Origin: Actinosynnema pretiosum
GTDB lineage: Bacteria > Actinomycetota > Actinomycetes > Mycobacteriales > Pseudonocardiaceae
Assembly: GCF_024171695.1 (NCBI RefSeq)
Contig: NZ_JAMTCF010000019.1
Span: 113,047-177,046, forward strand
Reading direction: 5' to 3'
Length of the DNA stretch: 64,000 nt
A program made the position numbers and the translations under genes. Under the pieces are notes generated by a model. That model was not told where the DNA came from, made no database searches, and worked only from the letters and a program-made list of their open reading frames with translations. Of this stretch, positions 32,148 through 41,395 are shown one piece after another; position 1 is the first letter of the stretch, and each line of letters begins with the position of its first letter.

Positions 32148-35100
32148 TTCTGCTCCTTGTCTGAGTTGCCGAACGACAGGCCCTCCCAGGGCAGGCTGTC
32201 ATCGTCCTGGTGGTTGTCGCGGCCCATCTGCAGGCCGCGCTGGTAGGTGGCGAACCGCTGGCGCAGCCGGTCCGCGGACCTCGGGCCCTGCGCGGTGGCG
32301 ACCCCGCCGGCCGAATCGGCCTGGCCGCCGGGACGCACGGTCGCCTGGGTCGCGGTGGTGGACAGCGAGCCGGGCATCAGGCGCGCCTTGGGGACGCGCT
32401 TGGGCAGGCCCGCCGTGGTGGACTCGTCGACGGAGGTCTTGAGCACCTTGCTCGCCGTCGACCAGTTGTCGTCGGAGGAGCCCCAGTCGGCCGCGGCGGC
32501 GGACACCTTGGAGGGGGCGGGCTCCCGCTTGGGCAGGCCGCCGAGCCCGCGCGCGGACGCGGTGGCCGGTTCGGGCTCGGGCTGGGCGTCCACGACCGGC
32601 TCGGCGAACACGGTCCGCTCCGCGTCCGACCCGCGCTCCGGCGCGCCGAGGTCGTGCTCCTCGGCGTGCTCGGCCCGCTCGTCGGGGAGCGCGTGCTCGC
32701 CGCGCCTCCTGCCCTCACCGCGCACCCGCGCCTCCCCGGAGTCCTCGTCGCCGCCCTGGAACCAGCGGGACAGCACGTCCTCGTAGATCGGCAGGCGCTG
32801 GGTGGACGCGTCGTCCTCCACCACCGCCGGGGCGGGGGCGGGCACGGCGCGCTGCTGCTGGTGCTGCGCGGGCGGGTAGGAGTAGTCGATGTCGCTGCCC
32901 GCGCGCGGCGGCGCGGTCTCGCTGACGGTCGCGGTGAACAGGCCCTCGGCGGACGAGTTGTGCTCGACCGGCCGGTGCGCGCCGGTGTCCTCGAACGAGT
33001 CGAACGAGGTGCCGGAGAACGAGCTGCCGGAGAACGTGGTCTCCTGCGGCGTCACCCCGTTCCGGTCGGGCTGCCCCCGGAAGGCGTGCTCGGGGGCGGC
33101 CTCGCCGAACGCGGACGGCATCTGGTCCGGGCTCCACTTGGGCAGGCCGGACAGCGCGACGGCGCCGGTCTCCTCCACCTCGGGCGGGTCGGCCAGCGCG
33201 AGGACGCCGGGGCGGCCCAGCGGCAGGCTCTGCCGACCGCCGCCGCCCTGCGGGTCCGGGCCCCGGTGCAGCAGGCCCGCGGGCAGCAGCACCTGCGCGG
33301 TGACACCGCCCTCGATGTCGTCGTTGTTGCGCAGCGACACGTGGATCTCGTGCCGCTTGGCCAGCTGGCCGACCACGTACAGGCCCATCTCGCGGGCCAC
33401 CGACACGTCGACCTCGGGCGGTTCGGACAGCTTCAGGTTCGCCTCGACGACGTCCTGCTCCTGCATCCCGACGCCTCGGTCGTGGATGCGGATGGACACC
33501 TCGCCGCGCCGGGTCTCTATGGCCCGCACGGTCACCTTGGTGCTGGGCTTGGAGAACGCGGTCGCGTTGTCCAGCAGCTCGGCGATCAGGTGCGCGAGGT
33601 CGTTGACCACGCGGCCCTGGACGCGCAGGTCGGGCGCGGGCGCGATGTGCACGCGGGCGTACTTCTCGACCTCGGACACCGCGGCGCCGAGCACCTCCGT
33701 GATCGGCACCGGCCTGGTGACGCGGCGGGTGACCGTGGTGCCGGAGAGCACGAGCAGGTTCTCGCTGTTGCGGCGCATCTGGGTGGCCAGGTGGTCCAGC
33801 TCGAACAGGCTCGCCAGCTGGTCGGGGTCCTGCTCGTCCTGCTCCAGCCGGTCGATGACGGTGATCTGCCGCTCCACGAGCGCCTGGCTGCGCCGGGAGA
33901 GGTTGATGAACATGTCGTTGACGTTGGCGCGCAGCGCCACCTGCTCGACCGCGAGCCGGATGGCCTCGCGCTGGACCGCGTCGAACGCGCGGGCCACCTG
34001 GCCGACCTCCTCGGTGGTGTGGATCGGCACCGGCACCAGGGACTCCTCCGCGGCCCGCTCGGGGTCGCGGTGGGTGCGGATGCGCTTGATCGCGTCCGGG
34101 AGGCGGTTGCGGGCCACGTCGAGCGCGGTGCGGCGCAGCACCCGCAGCGGGGTCAGCATGGAGGTGGCGACGACGGCCATGAGCGCGAACGCGATGAGCA
34201 GCGCGGCGGCCACGAGCGCGGCGTCGCGCCAGGCGAGCGCGCTGGCCTCGTCGGTGAGCCGGACGACTTCCCGCTCGGCCTGGTCCTCGATGTCCAGGGA
34301 CACCTGGCGCAGCAGCGCCGAGGTCTCCTCGCCCACCCGCAGGGCGTCGCCCTCGTTGAAGGAGATGGCCTTGCCGTTGTCGTTCTGCACCAGCGCGAGC
34401 GTCACCAGGCGGTTGCGGGCGTCGACGGCGCTGCCGGACACGGTGTCCTGGTAGTTCTGCCGGTTGTCCTGGCTGGCCGCGTTGGTGAAGTCGGTGATCG
34501 CGGAGTCCAGCTTGGACTGCGCGCCGCGCAGCGCGTTGGCCTGGTTGGGGCCGAACTCGGTGCGGTTCGCGGCGGAGATCAGGATCGAGTTCTGCTGGGC
34601 GAGCTGCTCCTTCGCCGTGTACAGCGCGAGGTTGGCGCCGACCAGCGGGGTGAGGTGCTCGTTGCTGAGGCTGCCGGAGGTCGCGCGGTGGACCTGGAGC
34701 AGGGTGTCGAGCACCTGTCCGTAGGCGCTGGCGACGGAGGCGTCCGGATACTGGCTCTCCAGGACGGTGTTGCGCAGCGAGTTGAGGCCGTCGAGCGACT
34801 GGATCGACTTCTGGTACGCGGTGCGCACGGTGTCGTCGATGTCGGCGGTGACCGCCCCGATGTCGAGCAGCCGCTTGACCTCGGCGTCGACCTTGCCCGA
34901 TCTGGTGTTGAGCTCGCCGACGCGCGCGGTGGCGTCGGGGTTCCTCTTGCGGCCTGCCGCGACGTAGCCGACGGCCGCGTCGCGCTCTAATTGCAGCGCG
35001 TCCCCCACGGCGGCTGCCTGGGCGGATAATTGCAGCTCGCGCTGCACCTTGCCGTACAGCTCGACGTCGTCGAGCTGGGTGGTGAGCCGCAGGCCGGCGA

Positions 35101-35314
35101 GGGCCAGCGTGCTCATCGCGGGCACCAGGAGCACCACCACCAGCTTGTTGCGCAGCTTCCAGTTGCGCAGTCGCCACCGGGAGATGCCCCGGTCGGCGGT
35201 GGGCGTGGTCGCAGTGCCGGGCCCTGGGTCGGGCGCTCGGCCCCGAGCACCCGCGTCGAGTTGAGTTCGCTCCGGTCGTCCTTCACCGGAGGCGTGGTCG
35301 TCGTGACCGCGCAC
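32144..35314 (-). CDS. Nitrate-sensor/HAMP histidine-kinase-like protein (CvnA-like)
   Basis: The ~1056-residue protein starts with a short basic segment and a membrane helix (LRNKLVVVLLVPAMSTLALAG), then a nitrate/nitrite-sensing-type helical extracellular domain, a second membrane helix (ALVAAALLIAFALMAVVATSML) and a HAMP linker. The GHKL ATPase follows with N-box HLIAELLDNATAFSKP and IHDRGVGMQEQD. The long disordered tail of about 400 residues includes repeated GLPKR and GLPKW segments. No clear phosphorylated-His H-box is obvious, as is common for CvnA. Start at GTG 35314 or 35323. It heads the conservon operon. Confidence 0.9.
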   Translation of the reverse strand: MRGHDDHASGEGRPERTQLDAGARGRAPDPGPGTATTPTADRGISRWRLRNWKLRNKLVVVLLVPAMSTLALAGLRLTTQLDDVELYGKVQRELQLSAQAAAVGDALQLERDAAVGYVAAGRKRNPDATARVGELNTRSGKVDAEVKRLLDIGAVTADIDDTVRTAYQKSIQSLDGLNSLRNTVLESQYPDASVASAYGQVLDTLLQVHRATSGSLSNEHLTPLVGANLALYTAKEQLAQQNSILISAANRTEFGPNQANALRGAQSKLDSAITDFTNAASQDNRQNYQDTVSGSAVDARNRLVTLALVQNDNGKAISFNEGDALRVGEETSALLRQVSLDIEDQAEREVVRLTDEASALAWRDAALVAAALLIAFALMAVVATSMLTPLRVLRRTALDVARNRLPDAIKRIRTHRDPERAAEESLVPVPIHTTEEVGQVARAFDAVQREAIRLAVEQVALRANVNDMFINLSRRSQALVERQITVIDRLEQDEQDPDQLASLFELDHLATQMRRNSENLLVLSGTTVTRRVTRPVPITEVLGAAVSEVEKYARVHIAPAPDLRVQGRVVNDLAHLIAELLDNATAFSKPSTKVTVRAIETRRGEVSIRIHDRGVGMQEQDVVEANLKLSEPPEVDVSVAREMGLYVVGQLAKRHEIHVSLRNNDDIEGGVTAQVLLPAGLLHRGPDPQGGGGRQSLPLGRPGVLALADPPEVEETGAVALSGLPKWSPDQMPSAFGEAAPEHAFRGQPDRNGVTPQETTFSGSSFSGTSFDSFEDTGAHRPVEHNSSAEGLFTATVSETAPPRAGSDIDYSYPPAQHQQQRAVPAPAPAVVEDDASTQRLPIYEDVLSRWFQGGDEDSGEARVRGEGRRRGEHALPDERAEHAEEHDLGAPERGSDAERTVFAEPVVDAQPEPEPATASARGLGGLPKREPAPSKVSAAAADWGSSDDNWSTASKVLKTSVDESTTAGLPKRVPKARLMPGSLSTTATQATVRPGGQADSAGGVATAQGPRSADRLRQRFATYQRGLQMGRDNHQDDDSLPWEGLSFGNSDKEQK

Positions 35315-35580
35315 CGTCAGCACACTCCCCAGCCCCCCAGCCAGTTTGGTTGATGATGATGAGGTAGTTCCGGCCGAGTTCCTTGGAAACCCGCTGGATA
35401 CTCTTGGAACGGGCGGGTTTCTCATACCGCCGTTCGGTCCAGGTCAGCGGTGGTTCCCAAGTCGATCAGCACCTCTCCCGCGCTCCGGCGGGGTCGGGGC
35501 GGGGGCTGGTCCCGCCGCCGTCACCCGTCCGGTGGACCGGGGAGGTGCGGGGAGCCCGGCGCGCGGGCTCCCCGGCGCCA

Positions 35581-36618
35581 TCAGCCCGCCGAGCCCGACA
35601 CGATCATCGGGGTCACGTCGAACTTCTCCTTGAGCAGCTGGTACGTCTGCATGAGGTCCGCGACCCGCTGCAGGCGGCTGGCCTCCAGCGAGGTCGGGTA
35701 CTCGCCGAAGTGGACCAGCGTCGCGGTTTCCTTGTCGATCTTGGCGTAGTCCTGCAGGACCGGCTCCACGATGCTGCGGTCCTGGGCTTCCTTCTGCCCC
35801 TTGGCCATCGCGCGCTGGAACGCGGCGACGGTGTTGGGGTTCTTGGCGGCGAAGTCGCCGGTGGTGGCGTAGCCGCCGATCGGGATGTCCTTCGTCGGGC
35901 CGGAGGCCGCGTCGAGGACGGTGGTGAAACCGCTGCCGCGGTGCGAGCGGGCGATGAACGGCTCGACCATGAAGGCGGCGTCGACGCTCTTGTTCTTGAC
36001 CGCGGCCTCCATGTCGGGGAAGCCCAGCTCCTTGAACTTGACCTTCGACGGGTCGACGTCGTTGGCCTCCAAGGTCGCCTTCGCGGTCAGCTCGGCGATG
36101 TTCTTGTAGGTGTTGATCGCGATCGTCTTGCCGTCGAGGTCCTTGGGGGACTTGATGCCCGAGTTGGAGTCGGCGACGATCACGAACATGTCGGACTTGG
36201 CCTGGTAGCCGTCCGAGATCAGCTTCAGGCCGCCCTTGTCCTTCGCGGTGCCCGCGGCCTCGGCGGCGAAGTACGACACCCAGTTGCCGAAGGTGATGTC
36301 GATGCTGCCCGCGACCAGGCCGGGGATCGCGGCCGCGCCGCCCTGGATGATGATCGGCTCGATCTCCAGGCCCTCTTCCTTGAAGTAGCCCTTCTTGATC
36401 GCGATGTGGACCGAGGCCACGTCGAGGATGTTGAGCAGGCCGAGCTTGATCTTGGACGTCTCGACCTGGCCGGGCGCGGTCGAGGTTCCGCCTTCGGACG
36501 CGGAGCCGTCCTCGGAGGAACCGCCGAGCAGGCCGCATCCGGAGACCGCGGCGAGCATGGCGAGCGCGGAGAGGCCGCCGATAATCCTTCTTGCCGAACG
36601 GCCGACTCTGAGAGTCAT
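35581..36618 (-). CDS. Lipoprotein substrate-binding protein (SsuA/TauA-like)
   Basis: The 345-residue product has a lipoprotein signal sequence ending in the lipobox LAAVSGC and the fold of NrtA/SsuA/TauA binding proteins, including VHIAIKKGYFKEEGLEIEPI, GGAAAIPGLVAGSIDITFG and LDGKTIAINTYKNIAEL. Such proteins deliver nitrate, sulfonates, taurine or aromatic compounds to ABC importers. The matching ATPase and permeases lie 2-3 kb away on the same strand but beyond pobA. The ATG start is preceded by GGGAGAA. The substrate cannot be told from sequence alone. Confidence 0.9.
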   Translation of the reverse strand: MTLRVGRSARRIIGGLSALAMLAAVSGCGLLGGSSEDGSASEGGTSTAPGQVETSKIKLGLLNILDVASVHIAIKKGYFKEEGLEIEPIIIQGGAAAIPGLVAGSIDITFGNWVSYFAAEAAGTAKDKGGLKLISDGYQAKSDMFVIVADSNSGIKSPKDLDGKTIAINTYKNIAELTAKATLEANDVDPSKVKFKELGFPDMEAAVKNKSVDAAFMVEPFIARSHRGSGFTTVLDAASGPTKDIPIGGYATTGDFAAKNPNTVAAFQRAMAKGQKEAQDRSIVEPVLQDYAKIDKETATLVHFGEYPTSLEASRLQRVADLMQTYQLLKEKFDVTPMIVSGSAG

Positions 36619-36766
36619 GGGGGACTTCTCCCGTTGGAGTGGCGAGATTGCGGGGGCATGACGCGCGGCCGTGCGGGGGTGCGGGCCCGGAGGCACTCTT
36701 CGTGATGCGAGTGGCTCACGAGCCCTCGTTCGACCGGGCATCTGAAGGTTTGATCCACTACCTTCG

Positions 36767-36782
36767 GTGCGCATCTTTGCAC
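36767..36782. promoter_or_regulatory. GTGC-N8-GCAC dyad before the hydroxylase gene
   Basis: A short dyad GTGC (36767-36770) and GCAC (36779-36782) lies 27 bases before the pobA-like start, in the 190-base region between it and the divergent binding-protein gene. It could be an operator, but the arms are short. Confidence 0.25.
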
Positions 36783-36808
36783 AGGCTGTCCAGAGGCAGG
36801 AGTAGGCA

Positions 36809-38011
36809 GTGAGCAATCAACACTCCGAATGGGCCGTACAGAGCAATGAAGCCGTGGTGGGGATCGTGGGCGCGGGGCCCGCCGGACTCACGTTGGCTAA
36901 CCTCCTCCACGAAGCAGGAATTGCCTGCACAGTGCTGGAACGGGGAACGCGCGAGTACATCGAGACACGCCCGCGCGCTGGGGTTCTGGAGCACCGCGCG
37001 GTACAGATGCTGACCGAGCACGGACTCGCCGGACGGCTCCTGGAAGAAGCCGATCGACATGGCGCTTGCGAGTTCCGGGTGAACGGCGAGGCGTTCGAGG
37101 TGGACTACTCGGCGCTCTACGGCGGGCAAACGCACTACGTGTATCCGCAGCAGGACGTGGTGCGCGACCTGCTGGGCGACTACCTGGCCAGGGGCGGCGA
37201 TATCCGCTTCTCGGTGTCGGACGTCGAACTGTCGGGGATCGATTCCGCGTCACCGGTGCTGTCGTGGCTCTCCGCGACCGGCGAGCGGGAGCGGCTGGAG
37301 TGCGCTTTCGTCGGCGGCGCGGACGGCTTCCACGGCGTGACCAGGAAGAGCATCCCCGAGGGGGCCGTGCAGGAGTTCACCCACCAGCACGGCATCGAGT
37401 GGCTGAGCGTGCTCGCCGAGGCCCCGCCGTCGACCCACAAGGTGATCTACGCGTTGCACCCGGACGGTTTCGCCGGGCACATGCTCCGCAATTCCACGGT
37501 TTCCCGCTACTACCTCCAGGTGCCGATCGGGGATTCGCCGGACAACTGGCCCGACGAACGGGTTTGGGCGGAGTTGCACAAGCGCTTGGCGCTGCGCGAT
37601 TCCCATTGGCGGTTGACCGAGGGGCGGATCATCGAGAAGCGCGTGCTGGACATGCGCAGCCACGTCGTGGAACCCATGCGATTCGGTCGGCTCTACCTTC
37701 TCGGCGATGCCGCGCACATCATCACGCCGGTCGGCGCGAAGGGAATGAATCTCGCGCTGCACGATGCCGAGGTGCTCGCTTCCGCACTAATCGGGTACCT
37801 CCGAACGGGCGACGATTCCGGGCTGGAGGGCTACTCCGAGAAGTGCTTGCGCCGGGTCTGGCGTGCGCAGGAGTTCTCGCAGTGGATGGTTTTCATGCTG
37901 CACCGTTCGCCCGAGCCGTTCCTGAGCCGGTTGGGCCAGGCCCGGTTGGAACACCTGATCGATTCCAAGTCCTCGGTCGGGTATTTCGCGCAGAACTACG
38001 TGGGCCCCTGA
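36809..38011 (+). CDS. pobA: 4-hydroxybenzoate 3-monooxygenase-like flavoprotein
   Basis: This 400-residue FAD enzyme shows the Rossmann motif GIVGAGPAGLTLANLLHEAG, the ARAG-like motif RPRAGVLEHRAVQ, the NADPH-related DG motif GGADGFHGVTRK and the GD motif LYLLGDAAHIITPVGAKGMN. The whole pattern fits PobA, which converts 4-hydroxybenzoate to protocatechuate. The GTG start has AGGAG seven bases before it. It is divergent from the SsuA-like binding protein and stands between the parts of the transport system, hinting that the importer may carry an aromatic acid (inference). No protocatechuate-degrading genes are in the window. Confidence 0.88.
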   Translation: MSNQHSEWAVQSNEAVVGIVGAGPAGLTLANLLHEAGIACTVLERGTREYIETRPRAGVLEHRAVQMLTEHGLAGRLLEEADRHGACEFRVNGEAFEVDYSALYGGQTHYVYPQQDVVRDLLGDYLARGGDIRFSVSDVELSGIDSASPVLSWLSATGERERLECAFVGGADGFHGVTRKSIPEGAVQEFTHQHGIEWLSVLAEAPPSTHKVIYALHPDGFAGHMLRNSTVSRYYLQVPIGDSPDNWPDERVWAELHKRLALRDSHWRLTEGRIIEKRVLDMRSHVVEPMRFGRLYLLGDAAHIITPVGAKGMNLALHDAEVLASALIGYLRTGDDSGLEGYSEKCLRRVWRAQEFSQWMVFMLHRSPEPFLSRLGQARLEHLIDSKSSVGYFAQNYVGP

Positions 38012-38864
38012 CGCGGGCGCCCCGCTTATCGGCTCACCCGCTTTTTGCGGCCCCGATCGGGGCCGGGTGGGCCACCCGGCGGGCACGACCGGAACGCCGG
38101 GGGACCGCATCCCCCGGCGCCCCGCGCTTTACCGGTATTGCCGGACGGCGCGACGCCGCCCCGGACCGACCCGCGACGCCCCCGTTTCCGCACCGCCCGC
38201 GCGACCCTCCGGACCCGCTTTCCCAGTTGCGGCAACGAATTCCCCGCGCCGGACCGATGCGCCCGCACCGGCGGAACCCCGTAGCGACCACCCTCCGTGA
38301 CACCGGACCTTCAACCGCCCCAACGGTTTCCACCTCGAAGGGCCGATGCGACCGCACCGATCCGGAGCACGCCGGGCGATCGAATTCCCTGTCACCGCAA
38401 CAACTCCAGCCCCGCGACGCGCGCACCACCCCGAGCGCCGCGCAGCGCCGCCGAACGCCCTCGCCGCCCCGCGGTGGCCGACGCGGCGCGCCAACCCCGC
38501 ACAGCGCCGCTGAGCGCCCGCGCGCCGCGCTCCCGTTGCCGCACAGCACTCCCGGCCGTCCACGCACCCGGATCTCCTTGCAGCACAGCGGTCTTGATCG
38601 CCTACCCGTCCCGCTCCCCCTGCCGCGCAGCGCTGTTGACCGCCTCCCCGCGCGATCCCCCTTGCCGCACAGCGGTCTTGATCGTCCGCCCGCGCGATTC
38701 CCGTTGCCGCGCAGTGGTCTTGATCACCCCCGACGCGCGGCGCCTCGCCCCCGGACAGCGCGAAGGGCGGCCCCCGCGCCCCCGGTCACCGGACCGGACG
38801 CGCGGGAACCGCCCCGCGAACCACCCCCGTGGGGGCGAAGACCCTCGGCGCCGCCGAGAAGCCG
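38012..38864. other. 853-bp noncoding spacer after pobA
   Basis: This spacer lies between the convergent pobA-like and ABC ATPase genes. It has a perfect 18-bp palindrome (38048-38065, terminator-like without a downstream T-run) near pobA, a C-rich stretch to 38430 and a 42-bp tandem repeat array (38494-38745). Open frames exist on both strands but show Pro/Arg- or Ser-rich nonsense composition and no ribosome sites, so I call no gene here. Confidence 0.6.
38494..38745. repeat. 42-bp tandem repeat array
   Basis: Six units with an exact 42-bp period start at 38494, 38536, 38578, 38620, 38662 and 38704; a more decayed unit may precede them. A typical core is TTGCCGCACAGCGGTCTTG. Units differ at many positions, most strongly in the outer copies. 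The period is a multiple of three, yet none of the six frames gives a convincing protein. Confidence 0.8.
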
Positions 38865-39749
38865 TCAGCGCACCAGGCGCTGAGCGGCGCCCCTCTCCAC
38901 CTCGGCACGCTCCTCGGCCGCCCATCTCGCGGCTTGCCCGTCCGAGGCCCGCCGACCGGGGGCCGGACGCCGGGCGGGCGAGGGCTTGCCCACGTTCAGC
39001 AGCCGCGCCACCTCCGCCCGCAGCCCCACGAACACGTCGGACTCGCGCGTGGTGATCTGGTCGCGCGGCGCGGGCAGGTCCACCCGCAGGTCCGCCACCA
39101 CGGAGGCGGGCGAGGTCGACAGCACCAGCACCCGGTCGCCCAGGTACACGCTCTCGTCGATGTCGTGCGTGACCACCAGCACCGTCGTGTCGTGCTCGGT
39201 GCGGATCTTCAGCAGCAGGTCCTCCAGCTCGAACCTGGTCTGCGCGTCCACCGACGCGAACGGCTCGTCCATCAGCAGCAGGGCCGGTCGGTACGCCAGC
39301 GCCCGCGCGATCGCCACCCGCTGCTGCATCCCGCCGGACAGCTGCCACGGGTACTTGCGCCCCGCCGCCGACAGCCCGACCCACTCCAGCGCCTCGGCCG
39401 CGCGCGCCCGCCGCTTCGCCCGCCCGACCGAGCTGCGCAGCGGGAACTCCACGTTCTTCTGCACGCTCAGCCACGGGAACAGCGAGCGGCTGTAGTCCTG
39501 GAACACCACGGCCAGGTCGTCGGGCACGCCCTTGACCGCGTTGCCGTGCAGGCTCACCGCGCCCCGGCTGGGGCGCACCAGCCCGGAGATCGTCCGGAGC
39601 AGCGTGGACTTGCCGCAGCCGGAGGGCCCGACGACGCAGACCAGCTCACCGGCGCCGACGGTGAAGGAGAGGTCGTCGATCGCCGTGTGGGCGCCGTCCT
39701 TGCCCTGGTAGGTGTGGCCCAGCGCGGCCACTTCGAGCATCGCGGTCAT
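38865..39749 (-). CDS. ABC transporter ATPase (SsuB/TauB-like)
   Basis: The 294-residue ATPase has Walker A GPSGCGKSTLL, Q-loop VVFQDYSRSLFPWLSV, signature LSGGMQQRVAIARAL, Walker B ALLLMDEPFASVD and the switch His THDIDE, all intact. It belongs to the nitrate/sulfonate/taurine import group. A basic, Arg/Ala-rich tail of ~45 residues extends the C-terminus beyond the usual end. It follows the first permease by one base and is the last gene of the importer operon. Confidence 0.93.
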   Translation of the reverse strand: MTAMLEVAALGHTYQGKDGAHTAIDDLSFTVGAGELVCVVGPSGCGKSTLLRTISGLVRPSRGAVSLHGNAVKGVPDDLAVVFQDYSRSLFPWLSVQKNVEFPLRSSVGRAKRRARAAEALEWVGLSAAGRKYPWQLSGGMQQRVAIARALAYRPALLLMDEPFASVDAQTRFELEDLLLKIRTEHDTTVLVVTHDIDESVYLGDRVLVLSTSPASVVADLRVDLPAPRDQITTRESDVFVGLRAEVARLLNVGKPSPARRPAPGRRASDGQAARWAAEERAEVERGAAQRLVR

Positions 39750-39750
39750 G

Positions 39751-40560
39751 TCAATCCTCCACCGTCGCGGGGGTGCGCCCCTCGCGCTTGGGCTGCCAGG
39801 CGAGCGCCCGGTTCTCCAGCGCGAGGAGCACGGTGTTGAGGGTGTAGCCGAGCACGCCGAGCAGGACGATCCCCGCCCACATGCCGGGGAAGTCGAACTG
39901 CCGCTGGGCGAGCAGCAGCTGCGAGCCGATGCCGTTGTCGGTGCCGACGAGCTCGGAGACGACCATGAGCACGAGCGAGAGCGACAGGCTGACCCGGAGA
40001 CCGGCGAAGATCTTCGGGGCGGCCGACGGCAGGACGACGCCGAGGACCCACTGGGCGCGCGGGATGCGGAACACCTCGGACGTGTCGGTCTTGGTGCTGT
40101 CGACGGAGCGGGCGCCGTCGACGGTGTTGAGCAGGATCGGCCACAGCACGCCGAAGACGATCGTGGCCAGCTGCATCGAGGTGCCGATGTTGAACAGCAG
40201 CAGGAACACCGGCACCAGCGCCGGTGGCGGGATGGAGCGCATGAACGTCAGCACCGGCCCGGCGTAGTCCATCGCGCGGGCGGAGCGGCCGAGGGCGAGG
40301 CCGAGCGCGACGCCGACGACGGCGGCGATGCCCCACCCGGTGAGCAGCCTGGTCAGGCTGGGCACCAGGTGCTCGAACACCACGTCGCTCAGGAACAGCG
40401 TCTCGGCGGGGCCGCTGAGCCACAGCTCGGCGGCGGCCTCCGCGATCACCGTGGGGCGCGGGAAGAACGGGTCGTCCGCGAGGAACGTGACCGCCTCCCA
40501 CACCAGGACCAGGCAGCCGAAGACCACCCACCGCTGGAGGAAACCCGACAGCGCCCTCAC
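39751..40560 (-). CDS. ABC transporter permease (SsuC/TauC-like)
   Basis: The 269-residue inner-membrane permease has six predicted helices and the EAA-type loop DTSEVFRIPRAQWVLGVVLP SAAP region in the binding-protein-dependent transport family. It starts with GTG that overlaps the stop of the second permease gene (GTGA). Together with the neighbouring permease it can form a heterodimeric channel, unusual for this transporter type where a single permease gene is common. Confidence 0.9.
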   Translation of the reverse strand: MRALSGFLQRWVVFGCLVLVWEAVTFLADDPFFPRPTVIAEAAAELWLSGPAETLFLSDVVFEHLVPSLTRLLTGWGIAAVVGVALGLALGRSARAMDYAGPVLTFMRSIPPPALVPVFLLLFNIGTSMQLATIVFGVLWPILLNTVDGARSVDSTKTDTSEVFRIPRAQWVLGVVLPSAAPKIFAGLRVSLSLSLVLMVVSELVGTDNGIGSQLLLAQRQFDFPGMWAGIVLLGVLGYTLNTVLLALENRALAWQPKREGRTPATVED

Positions 40561-41321
40561 GACCTGCCCTCCGCGAAGCCCCAGCCGACCCAGCGGCGCT
40601 GCGCGCGCTCCAGGCCCTCGTTGAGCAGGTAGCCGAGCACGCCCGCGACGACGGTGCCCGCGAGCACCAGGTCCATGCGGCCCGCGCCGCTGCGGGCGTC
40701 CATGATGAACTCGCCGATCCCCGCCGCGCCGCCCGCCAGCATCTCGACGCTGACCAGCACGACCAGGCAGGTCGTGGCGGCCAGCCGGATGCCGGTGAAC
40801 ACGAACGGCAGCGCGCTGGGCAGCGCCACGGAGAACAGCACGCGCACCCGGCTCGCGCCGAACACGCGGGCGGTGTCGACGAGCAGGGGGTCCAGCTCGT
40901 CGAGCGCGTAGATGGTGTTGAACAGGATCGGCCACACCGCCGCGTAGACGGCGAGGGCGATCTTCATCTCCGGGCCGAGGCCCAGCACGACGATCGCCAG
41001 GGGGATGAGCGCCACCGACGGGATGGGGCGCAGGAACTCCACCACGGCGCGCGTCGCGTGGCGCACCGACGCGACGCTGCCCAGGACCAGTCCCACCGGC
41101 ACGGCGATGCCGACGGAGACCAGGACCGAGATGAGCAGCGCCAGCACGGTCGCCACGACGTCGCGCAGGAACGTCCCGTCCCCGAGCAGGGCGAGCAGTT
41201 CGACCGCCACCACGGAGGGCGGCGGCAGGTACTCCTGGGGAACCAGGCCTGATCGGCCGAAAAGCTCCCAAATGACGAGGAACCCGGCCGCACCGAGCAG
41301 TCCTCGGGTTAGCGCACGCAC
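40557..41321 (-). CDS. ABC transporter permease (SsuC/TauC-like), first of pair
   Basis: The 254-residue permease shows membrane helices and the EAA-type loop (LVDTARVFGASRVRVLFSVA). It starts at GTG (VRALTRGLLGAAGF) eight bases after GGAAGAGG, chosen over an upstream extension that lacks a signal. It is the first gene of the operon, which continues with the second permease and the ATPase. A promoter candidate lies at 41366-41395. Confidence 0.88.
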   Translation of the reverse strand: MRALTRGLLGAAGFLVIWELFGRSGLVPQEYLPPPSVVAVELLALLGDGTFLRDVVATVLALLISVLVSVGIAVPVGLVLGSVASVRHATRAVVEFLRPIPSVALIPLAIVVLGLGPEMKIALAVYAAVWPILFNTIYALDELDPLLVDTARVFGASRVRVLFSVALPSALPFVFTGIRLAATTCLVVLVSVEMLAGGAAGIGEFIMDARSGAGRMDLVLAGTVVAGVLGYLLNEGLERAQRRWVGWGFAEGRS

Positions 41322-41365
41322 GCGCAACGCCTCTTCCCAGTTGATCAACCCGAGCCAACCCGGCC

Positions 41366-41395
41366 AATCTAGAGAGTCGAACGGGGTTGCCACAA
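41366..41395 (-). promoter_or_regulatory. Promoter candidate for the ABC importer operon
   Basis: On the minus strand TTGTGG (41395-41390) and TAGATT (41371-41366) are separated by 18 bases, matching the TAnnnT -10 form of actinobacterial housekeeping promoters with a partial -35. It is 45 bases ahead of the first permease start. Confidence 0.45.

Noticed and set aside
38494..38745. CRISPR array
   Set aside because: The 42-bp units are contiguous with no unique spacers, and no cas gene is present.
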